The notes beneath the pieces were generated by a model. The model worked only from the letters and a program-made list of their open reading frames with translations. It did not search any database and was not told where the DNA came from. From positions 5,721,501-5,785,500 of the forward strand of contig OU612070.1 of the NCBI GenBank assembly GCA_914767715.1: a DNA stretch of 64,000 bases. Direction: 5' to 3'. Positions 12,401 through 21,587 of this stretch are shown here, in pieces. Position numbers and translations under genes: made by a program. Position 1 is the stretch's first letter; each line of letters starts with the position of its first letter. The DNA is from Membranipora membranacea. Taxonomy: Eukaryota; Bryozoa; Gymnolaemata; Cheilostomatida; Membraniporidae.

Positions 12401-12789
12401 GTTGTCTGCTGCTATATGCTGCTGGAGAGTTGGAATTCCTCCTGAAGTTAGTGCTAGAAATTTTAAATGAAAACTGATGAGTTTTAATAAATACAGCAAT
12501 CATACTATTGTACAGTTGATCACCTGACCCGAATATTTCACAGTGCCTACATAGCCTTAAATACACATGCTATATCATAGTACAAAGGTCCGAATGATGA
12601 AAAAGTGATATCTTACAATTGTGCCATGACAATCATGGATTGAGCAGTAAAGAGCTCAGACCAAAAGGTAACAACAAACAAAGTACAAGAACAAACAAGC
12701 TTACAAGATAGTTGTGATGCCGGCAGCTCAATCTGCAATCCCATGCATGATAAAGCAACAGATAGAAATACAACTAGAAGCCTCGCCAT
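9424..12789 (-). CDS. Clusterin-like secreted two-chain protein, 8 exons
   Basis: Exons: 12789-12705, 12453-12285, 11858-11692, 11489-11391, 11242-11198, 10862-10689, 10038-9938, 9606-9424. All junctions are GT-AG and phases agree (1,2,1,1,1,1,0). They encode 340 residues. The N-terminus is a signal peptide (MARLLVVFLSVALS). Cys63, 74, 77, 82 and 90 show C-x10-C-x2-C-x4-C-x7-C, exactly the spacing I know for the vertebrate clusterin beta chain. Cys217, 228, 237, 240 and 248 mirror the five alpha-chain cysteines (last gaps x2 and x7 identical). Between them lies R203-E-K-R206, a furin site where clusterin is cut, preceded by KR and KKR. An aromatic-acidic segment follows the first cluster, as in clusterin. 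Clusterin is an extracellular holdase chaperone with five interchain disulfides; that role here is inferred. It is shorter than vertebrate clusterin (about 450) and has an extra Cys297. Confidence 0.8.
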
Positions 12790-12843
12790 TCTGACTGATG
12801 TGAATCAACGTAGTGAATGTCTCATATCTGCGGCAGCATGTGG

Positions 12844-12851
12844 TATTTATA
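12844..12851 (-). promoter_or_regulatory. TATA box of clusterin-like gene
   Basis: TATAAATA on the minus strand, 55 bases upstream of the ATG at 12789. This would place transcription start about 25 bases before the ATG, giving a very short 5' UTR. Spacing and consensus both fit. Confidence 0.65.
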
Positions 12852-13101
12852 CTGTCAAAGTCAGTATGAAGCTCAATGTGACTTAGAGATGATCCAGATT
12901 GATTAAAGCGCCCCTCTATATGACATCGGTTATTAGAACTATCATTATGTTGGTTTCTACAGGTAGCCCTCTTAGTTTAAGGCAGTGTACTTACATCTAT
13001 GAATAAGGTAAATCCAAGATAGATGTCTGTCGAATTCATGTCATACCATGATGAATATGGATTTGTATTCAAGTGATATTTATCGTTTTTATCTCGATGT
13101 C

Positions 13102-13157
13102 ATCAGAAAGTTGTCAAATATACGCCTCTCCAGGCATAAATTTGACAACTTTCTGAT
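13102..13157. repeat. Perfect hairpin, 18-bp arms
   Basis: ATCAGAAAGTTGTCAAAT at 13102-13119 is the exact reverse complement of 13140-13157, with a 20-base loop. It may be a short foldback repeat. No gene lies over it. Confidence 0.7.
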
Positions 13158-13167
13158 AACAAAATGT

Positions 13168-13191
13168 GCAGGCAGGCAGGCAGGCAGGCAG
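13168..13191. repeat. (GCAG)6 microsatellite
   Basis: Six uninterrupted GCAG units directly beside the hairpin at 13102-13157. Confidence 0.9.
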
Positions 13192-14388
13192 ATGGCAGTT
13201 ACATAATGATATTCACCTCATCTGTGCTGCCCACATATTATTTCCAATTCTTGATGACATCATGAGATTAACCAAGCTAGATAACAACATGACGCAATAG
13301 GTGGCACTTACATAAGTACCAGATATTAAATGTAGATGAAGGCACCAGGTCAAAAGTTGTAATACTAATAATACTATAATATATAACTGTAACTTAGCAC
13401 TGATCAAGAGATTACCATTATAGCAGCTCATCCTTCTAGTTGAACGGGAAGTATGTGGGCAAATTATCATAATATATAGATCATAAGATGAATATCATAA
13501 CATTCGGTTATAGGCTCACCACAAACATTTTTACACTCAATCATCGAGAACACATATTTTAGTGGATGCAATGCCAATGGAGGGATGCAAAATCCTTCAT
13601 TCCATATTTTTCCTCATTATATTATTAATAATAATGAGTTTTTTTGTTTACTACTTGCGTGAGCCACCAAGTTTACTTTTAAGCGGTTTACACTTCATTA
13701 CTGTCGGTTACTGGTTCCAAGCACTCCATAGCCAGCCCTGGCTAATGAGAAACCAACAAAGGTCCCTGGTACCGAGCGGAACACCCTTCCGAACTCAGGT
13801 AACACCAGTGGCCATGTATTTGAATGGAATCCCGGTCCTCAGATAGATGGTTCAACCTGCTAAACACCAGGCTAACCTAATTCTCATGTTCTCATGTTAA
13901 TACCTGAGTAGATACAGCAAACAAACCTGGCAGGTCTTTTTCTAACATCCCTTCTTTGATATTTTATCCCACCACAGCATAATATCAACCTGTTGTCCGA
14001 TTAGGATTAGGTGAATGCTTGTTGAGGGTTTGCAGACAGCAAAGTATGAGAATTGTCACCAACACATAGGGATTGCTTTTTGCTGCTTGAACACAAGAGA
14101 ACGCTTTACTAAGTGAGATAGAGACTTCAGGTTTTAATTCTTATTTCCATGGCCAAGTTTTGGTGGCACTGTGTAGAACATTGATAATTGCCTTTAGTCC
14201 AGAAGACACCTAGCTATAAGTGCTCAAAAAAAGGTGTTTCCTTTAATGAAATGGGGGCAATATGGAATTAAATTTTTCTAGATCAGAATTTTATGCTGAT
14301 TTCAAATATCTGGTTTCTACACCTCTCAGTCTGCCAGTTAGAAAGTTATCCAGGGTTATAGTCCTGAATTAACGAAAAGCTATCGTTC
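13192..14388. other. Gene-free stretch
   Basis: No supported gene. The ORFs at 13213-13470 and 13562-13846 lack motifs. Part of the next repeat family (TTCTACACCTCTCAG...) already appears at 14316-14345. Confidence 0.45.
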
Positions 14389-14503
14389 AGTTCATTTTAA
14401 CTGTAGTGGGCAACAATTTGGCAGCATTTATATGTGAAGATAGGTTGTGTCAATATTATGTCTTAGTTCTACACCTCTAAGCTTGCCAGTTAATGAGAAA
14501 TTT
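14389..14503. repeat. Dispersed repeat, copy in plus orientation
   Basis: About 115 bp that recurs inverted and diverged at 16313-16430; shared words include GTGGGCAA, GATAGGTTGT and ACACCTCT. Probably the two halves or two copies of one mobile repeat. Confidence 0.55.
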
Positions 14504-14627
14504 AATTTTTAAACTTAAAAAAAATGGAGGGGATAACTCTAATTATTGCTATATATTCCCATTGTTTTGCCTGTTGTGTAATGTCTGATTTGAAAGCTCT
14601 ACGTTCGAGCCATGATATTATGATATA

Positions 14628-14705
14628 CATGTATATATACTGTATATATACAATGTATATATTCAATGTATATATACTGTATATATACTGTATATATACC
14701 TAGAT
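14628..14705. repeat. AT-rich microsatellite (TGTATATATAC)n
   Basis: Imperfect repeats of about 11-16 bp built from TGTATATATAC, self-complementary and able to extrude. Confidence 0.8.
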
Positions 14706-15293
14706 ACTACATATATTACTTTGATTAAAAAGCATTACGGCGTGCATCCAACCAATTTCAGCTTGCACAATATAAATTAGATGGGGCTGACTGCCTCTGA
14801 CAGCCGTGTTGAACAACGCCCAGAGAATATTTTGTAACTTAGTTTAGAGTCAGTGGATATAATGGATTCAATGACATTGGCTAATGTCTGAACAGAAGAG
14901 AAGAATAAGAATGAGTCAAATGGGATTACCATACCGTAACTTTGTCTTCCCTAAGAAAATTTATAATATCACCAAGAAGGAAAGTTAGAGAAAGATTTCA
15001 TTCTGTATGGTAGGCCTGAATAGCACATGTCATAACGCTTTGTGTTTTGATTGAAATTATTCTAATCACATTCAGTCTCTCTCTATTCATATTATAAAAA
15101 TTGTTTCCCTTCTTGGTGACGTCTTTTGAATATAAAGCGCAGGGCTCTGATAGTTCTCGCGGTTTCAGACTTTTAGCCACTCTGACTTATTCTGTAAATA
15201 TTTAGACCAGAGAAATAGGCTAATAAACCTGATAAACTGGACAACTAATGAATGATAGTGTGAAGGTCTCATTGCCATGTTTATGCGTAGATA

Positions 15294-15578
15294 GTGTTAG
15301 AATTTAGGGGAGATGTAAGGGGATGGTGTTCCCCTTCCTACTTCGTTTAGGGGGATGCATCCCCCATTTATATCATAACCCAGGTAACCACCAGGTGGTA
15401 GGTACATCAATATGAGTTTTCCAAAATATGGCTAAATTTGATGCATTTTTAATTGTAATCACCACAGGGCTCCGGCGGCCAGGACTCAGTCCACGACCCA
15501 GCCGGGGGCATAGGGGGCCCCCTGGACCCCCGGCCTGGTTGGCATCCCCCTACCTCATATTTCCACTTCTAACACTGT
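15294..15578. mobile_element. 285-bp MITE with 9-bp target duplication
   Basis: The exact 9-bp direct repeat GCGTAGATA stands at 15285-15293 and 15579-15587. Between them lie imperfect inverted ends built on GTGTTAGAA followed by a G-rich stretch with GGGGGATG. The centre is unusually GC-rich (about 15470-15550) for this window. No coding capacity. The 9-bp duplication fits a Mutator-type MITE, as an inference. Confidence 0.7.
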
Positions 15579-16312
15579 GCGTAGATATCCCATCCTCAAC
15601 CGCTGAGGCACTGGGTGGGAAAAAATAGATAACCAGGTGTATTATCTGAACTAGAATACATTGTTGGCCTTTGAATATCAATCACATGAAATAGCTGCTG
15701 GAGCAGAGTTGCTACCTAAAAAATGATCAATACTAGAATCTCAGCGATATATATTAAATTCATGTCTGTGAAATTTCCAGTTGCCTCCCCTACACCCCAG
15801 TTGCCATCACTATCGGATGGTCACCCCCACACAAAAACATGTAGCCATCACAATGGATTATTTCTTATTAAAAGGCACTGTGTCAAGTACTAAAACTCAG
15901 GTGGGGGGGGAGTGGGTGGCTTGTCAAGACAGGCTAAAAAACACCAATCACAGCAGCTGTGCAAATATAATATCGTGCAAAGCCTGCATGCAGTCTTGAG
16001 GGACTGCGAGGGCTTTTGAGATGTTACGAGGCGGTATTGAGTAACTTTGGGTCTTGAGAAGCAGTCATGTGGCCTAGTTCATAACCTCAGATCATCAGAC
16101 AGAACAGAATGATTAGGTCAATACCAATACAAATAAAATTGTACCATGTCTCATAACATTTCACCCTGCAGTAACATTTACAATCTTGCTCCAATTCCTT
16201 TTAAACTGAGCTTAAAATGGATTAAATGGGAATATTTTGGTATTCTAAGGCAAAATAATGGGATTCCATGGGCAATTATTAGGATTTATCTCCTCTCACA
16301 TTTTTGAGTTAA

Positions 16313-16430
16313 AAAACTGATTTTCTCCCAAACTGGCAAACTGAGAGGTGTATAAACTATGACATAGTATTTAGACAACCTATCTACATGTGTAAACACT
16401 GTCAAATTCTTGCCCCCAAGCCGTTAAAGT
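16313..16430. repeat. Dispersed repeat, inverted copy
   Basis: Reverse-complement counterpart of 14389-14503, about 1.9 kb away. Confidence 0.55.
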
Positions 16431-16540
16431 AAACTGAAAGCTAACTGTTGGTGTACCGCCTATAACTGCCAGAGCATGAAGTGAAAACACACATTGACCC
16501 ACTACAAATTGAGACATTTATCCGCCGCAAATCAGTTTTT

Positions 16541-17397
16541 ACAAAATAACCCGCTGCAAATTCAAACATACACCTACTGCAAATTCACACATTGACCTGC
16601 TGCAAATAAGATTTTTTACAAATTGACCTGCTACAAATTCAGGCATTGACCTGCTGCAAATTCAGGCATTGACCTGCTACAAATCAGTTTTTGCAAAAAG
16701 ACCTGCTACAAATCAGTTTCTGCAAAAAAACCTGCTACAAATTCAGGCATTGACCTGCTACAATCTAGTTTTTGCAAAATGACCTGCTACAAATTTGCTG
16801 ATTTACCTGTGGCAAATCGGTCCTCTGTGTCTTCTGGACTACCTCATAAAATGGCATAAATTCTCAATCAATGTGTCCCAATTGCTATCAACTCATCAAA
16901 TCCAATTGCCATTACTATCAAGAGACTGCTTGGAAGCAATAAATACCAAGTTTCTCTATATAGGTCAATTTAACAGTGTAATCTTAGGTCACTGTTGAAT
17001 TTAAAGCCAAGTTGTATAAAGCTAATCTTTTATTGACATTTTTGAAGATTTTGCAGTCAATTTACAAGATTAATGAGGCTTTTTCATTCAAACACTAATG
17101 TACATAATATGTAATGATGCGTCGAAATAATATGAGGAACTTAGTGTACTACTGAGTGAGGGGAATCATATATTTTCCCTCAATTTTTATACTTGGCTAT
17201 CCAAATGATGTGAAGGAATCATGATCGTCACAGTAAATGTTTGGCTCTCTTTGCTACCTAATGATGTATTACAAATTGGCAACATCATACCGTCATTTCT
17301 ATAAAATTTAACTTTTCACTACAGGCGCATCCTTTATCTAGGAAAGACCTCATGGGAACATTCTGAACAATGTTACTCCAATTTGTTTTTCTTCATC
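16541..17397. repeat. Promoter-region duplication, upstream copy (A)
   Basis: A nearly identical direct repeat of 19291-20151, with scattered substitutions and small indels. It begins at ACAAAATAACCCGCTGC and ends inside what would be codon 10 of the convertase. Its ATG at 17370 is followed by the same opening codons for 28 bases; then the sequence diverges and a stop follows soon after, so this copy encodes no convertase. The left half is made of 20-30 bp units around GACCTGCTACAAAT. Confidence 0.9.
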
Positions 17398-19290
17398 CCA
17401 CTCAGTTATTTAAAGTCAAAAATGCTCAGTTGTAGTTATCTCCTCCTTACTTTTCTAAAAGCTATCTCCTTCCTACAGTTTTTAATTCAGAATAACCACA
17501 TTTGGTCACCTGGATCGTTAGTCAATCAGCTAACTATTCATTTATCTTTTTCTGCAAAAAACTCCAAATCTGACAAAAAATTTCCAAGTTCGTGTTTTTC
17601 TGTTTGGGCAGAACTACATTTCGACATGGTAACTCACAGAGATCTGGTTTTTTTTTGGAGCATCAGTTCATCACATTATCTAAATGAGCTTTTGAGGGCA
17701 TGTTTGAAATATTTTTTTAACATATTTAAAATTGCGATTTACTTTTTCATTACGGTGTTTATTTCATCCATCAGTGCAGTGGCAATGTTGCGCAAGGCAG
17801 TGCAAAGAGCCTATATATTTGTAGTTTCTATGCCATTGTGTACAGTTTCAAACAAATTCTAATTGCCTTTTATCAAAGGAGTGGAGCAATTTACAAATGA
17901 CAATGGATCAGATGCTATACTGAACTTAAACAAAAGAATATTTCTGTTGGTTGATATAAGTTTTCAGTATAGATCGTGGTGACCCATCAGTCACCCATCA
18001 AATTCTATCAGAATGACTATAGACCTCAAAATAATTAATATTATTAATATTCCGAAACATGGTTTGGATTTGGCTTTTTCAGTGGATACTGTTCAATGAT
18101 AGCATTTTCAAACTACACCCAAATGTTTGAGCTTAAATTTTACGCGAATGTCATCCCAATATTTTTATTATTGAAAAACACTAATGTAACTATGCTGGAT
18201 GCGTATAGGATTATGATAACTGTGTGTCTGGAGGGCTCACCCTTAATAACACACATTATATTCTATGTGAAATATTCTGCTGCATTTTCAGTGAGCTGGT
18301 TTCTGTATGTTCGACCTTTGTGTATTTATCACCATTAAGGAATTGCAGTCCTGAAATAACCATTGACAGCATTCATGTTACGGGTGAATTTGTACATTTT
18401 TTTAAAATTCATGCTCTGGGACTGCATCTATACTGCAACAAGTTATAATGTTGTTACTTTTGAGGATTCGGTTAGCCAAACAGGTGGGCTGCCTCAATAA
18501 ACAACAAATCTGAGATGGCCTCCAAACAAAATTGGAAGCAATTCTTCACGGAGTTCATTGAAACGATCCAAGTACAATTGAGACCTAAGCTGGATGAAGT
18601 TATCAGTTAGAGCAATTACAGACATTGTTTTCTCAGAGTAAATTTTCTAATCCCTCAAGAAAATCTTATTTGTAAACAACCAGTTGTATTGCAGTCTCTG
18701 TGTTTATTGCAGGGAAAAAATTTGTTACTGTTGTGCCTTGTTTATCTTTTCCAAATGATTTAAAGGCAATGTAATATTAGAATATCAAAACCTGAGGATA
18801 ACCTTTGTGTCTCAAGACTGATTAAAATTGAAGGTTGATTTAAATCAGATGTCTTGTCACAAGCCACATCCCGGAGCATAGGCGGCGAAAGTCGTACAAA
18901 GAGAATTTTTTACGGGAGAGCCTGCATATTCTATTTTTTACTGTAATCAAAAACTTTGAATTCAGTTCATTCTCCAGAACCCTATATTGTGACAAATAGA
19001 TGAAAGGAGTTTTTGGCATCAAACCTCCCATAACTTTCCCCTTGACGCAAAGCTTGCAGGTACCTTGACCAAGGAGTAAAAAACTCTTTCCTTGACTATT
19101 GTTAAAAAATTTACTCTGAATCCCTTTACTCTGTGAAGCAGTCTATCCACATGCTTGAAACTAAAATGTTTTACACAGATAGATAGATGGGGTGATAACT
19201 CTATACTGCAAATGAGCCACCAAATTTCAGCAATAAGAGAAGACAACTTCTTAGCCTAAGATTTGCCCAAATTGACTTTAATGAACTGAT
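17398..19290. other. Spacer between promoter duplicates
   Basis: Unique AT-rich sequence. The 159-codon ORF at 17383-17862 is rich in Phe, Leu, Ser and Ile and starts inside the duplicated promoter; I do not accept it as a gene. A 32-codon ORF starting at 18512 (MASKQNWKQFF...) and minus-strand ORFs at 18840-19246 are unexplained. Confidence 0.4.
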
Positions 19291-20151
19291 ACAAAATAAC
19301 CCGCTGCAAATTCAGACATACACCTACTGCAAATTCACACATTGACCTGCTGCAAATAAGATTTTTTACAAAATGACCTGCTACAAATTCAGGCATTGAC
19401 CTGCTGCAAATTCAGGCATTGACCTGCTACAAATCAGTTTTTGCAAAAAGACCTGCTACAAATCAGTTTCTGCAAAAAAACCTGCTACAAATTCAGGCAT
19501 TGACCTGCTACAATTTAGTTTTTGCAAAATGACCTGCTACAAATTTGCTGATTTACCTGTGGCAAATTTGCTGATTTACCTGTGGCAAATCGGTCTTCTG
19601 TGTCTCTTGGACTACCTCATAAAATGGCATAAATTCTCAATCAATGTGTCCCAATTGCTATCAACTCATCAAATCCAATTGCCATTACTATCAAGAGACT
19701 GCTTGGAAGCAATAAATACCAAGTTTCTCTATATAGGTGAATTTAACAGCGTAATCTTAGGTCACTGTTGATTTTAAAACCAAGTTGTATAAAGCTATTC
19801 TTTTATTGACATTTTTGAAGATTTTGCAGTCAATTTACAAGGTTAATGAGGCTTTTTCATTCAAACACTAATAATGTACAAAATATGTAATGATGCGTTG
19901 AAATAATATGAGGAACTTAGTGTACTACTGAGTGAGGGGAATCATATATTTTCCCTAAATTTTTATACTTGGCTATCCAAATGAGGTGAAGTCGAAATCA
20001 TTACAGTAAATGTTTGGCTCTCTTTGCTACCTAGTGATTTATCACAAATTTTCTATAAAATTTAACATTTCACTACAGGCGCATCCTTTATCTAGGAAAG
20101 ACCTCATGGGAACATTCTGAACAATGTTGCTCCAATTTGTTTTTCTTCATC
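19291..20151. repeat. Promoter-region duplication, gene-proximal copy (B)
   Basis: Second copy of 16541-17397. It ends 28 bases into exon 1 of the convertase, so it contains the presumed promoter and 5' UTR. It carries a small internal duplication (AAATTTGCTGATTTACCTGTGG twice, about 19549-19588) and lacks about 24 bases present in copy A. No TATA box is evident near the start codon. Confidence 0.9.
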
Positions 20152-21587
20152 TGGTCACCATCATATACCTTGGCCTCAGGCATGCTCGTGCTGCTCAGTG
20201 TGGGACTGATGGAAACATATTTGTAAATGTGTGGGTAGTTGAGTTTGACATTACAGCTGAAGCCTTTGAAATTTCAGCCATATCTGAAGAACATGGATTC
20301 ATACACTATGGGGAGGTAAGTGGTATTATTCATGCAATTACTAATATGTATGCTGCTGATTGAAGTCAGTTTAATCAGGGAGGGTGGGCTCACACCTCCC
20401 TGGTTTAATTCTGCGTCATTGTGTTTATTTTCGAGTTCTCTTGCGTGACTCACCCTTATTGTTGATATTTGTCTGGTTCATCCATGACTTGAACAATACC
20501 ACTGACATGTCTTATCCCACAATATACGCACCTTTCTGCAGTTAGGCGCACATTCTGGGATCAAACGATATAACCAATGGACACATTTCATTCCTTTAAT
20601 ACAGGTACTCCCAGGTACAAATCTCCATGAATTCTCGCATCCAGAGCTTGAAGAATGCTCCAATCAGTCTGCCGATGCTCACACTGCAGTCCTAGTGGGC
20701 CATCCAAAGGTCCGTGCTCAGAAAACAAGTCCTCAAATCATAACTGTGGTATCGTATGTGGCTATTTCCAAACAACCTGAATCCATAATCTATCTATAAA
20801 TCATTAATGCTTTAAGAGGTAATTGATAGCCTGAATAGATGATGATACTCAGCGCTCTTGCTCAATTGGATCACATAATTCCGTTAGCCAGAGTGCGTAA
20901 AGTTTACTACATACGCTGCAAAATTTTTCTTATGAGATAGTTGGAAGATTTGCGATCGTACTAAGTTTGGTGGTAATGCTTTAAGTTTAAAGGGCAACCA
21001 AGGTTTCGCAGCAATGCATTGGTGGGTAGTAAATAATGTGCTAGGCAGCACCAGCTTCGTGCATGACGCGGCGCAAAACTCAAAGTAGTTGCTGACTCTA
21101 AGCTGGGTAACACTTCAGTTTAGGGGAGGTTTCTAGACATTGCTGTAATAATGATAGAGCAAAGGCTAAATAATAACAGGACAGGAAACTGCTCTGTGGT
21201 ATTCTATTTTAGCTGAGTTTGAGTACCTGATGGATGAATTGTTTCACAGGAATTCTGATTGAATAATCATCAGAATTAGATTTTGTCTTTTTCCCGATGC
21301 AGAAGGTGCAATCTGCTATCAATCGATGAGAACTTGTTTGAAACCTTGGTTGCCCTTTAATAATGCACTGTTTGTGTGAAGCAAGAAAGCACTGAGATCA
21401 GTTGGCAATTATCATGAAAGCTATGGGTGAGTGATTTGTGGTAGTAAGCTATTTTTAGTAGCCTTTTCCGTATTTGCAGGTTAAATCTTCACAGCAGCAG
21501 GTAATAAGTTGGAGGAAGCTCACTTCACATGAACCAGAGAAGAACATTACCTTTTACGATCCATACTGGAGCAGAACTTGGAACTTG
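20124..21587 (+). other. Convertase exons 1-3: signal peptide and prodomain
   Basis: Exon 1 opens with a hydrophobic leader (MLLQFVFLHLVTIIYLGL) and continues into the prodomain, with NVWVVEF and EEHGFIHYGE matching the WAV...HGF..LG pattern of convertases. Exon 3 carries HPKVKSSQQQV across the junction, the expected end of the prodomain. Where others have R-x-K/R-R, this has S-W-R-K (109-112), lacking the P4 Arg. FYDPYW then leads into the mature enzyme. Confidence 0.85.

Noticed and set aside
16541-16800. CRISPR-like array
   Set aside because: The spacers are themselves repeats, the unit lengths vary, and the genome is eukaryotic.
17383-17862. 159-codon ORF
   Set aside because: It begins inside the duplicated promoter, has low-complexity hydrophobic composition from T-rich DNA, no domain and no sign of selection that I can see.
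16541-20151. LTR retrotransposon with two 860-bp LTRs
   Set aside because: The repeats do not start TG and end CA, the 1.9-kb interior has no gag, pol or primer-binding site, and one copy ends inside a host exon.
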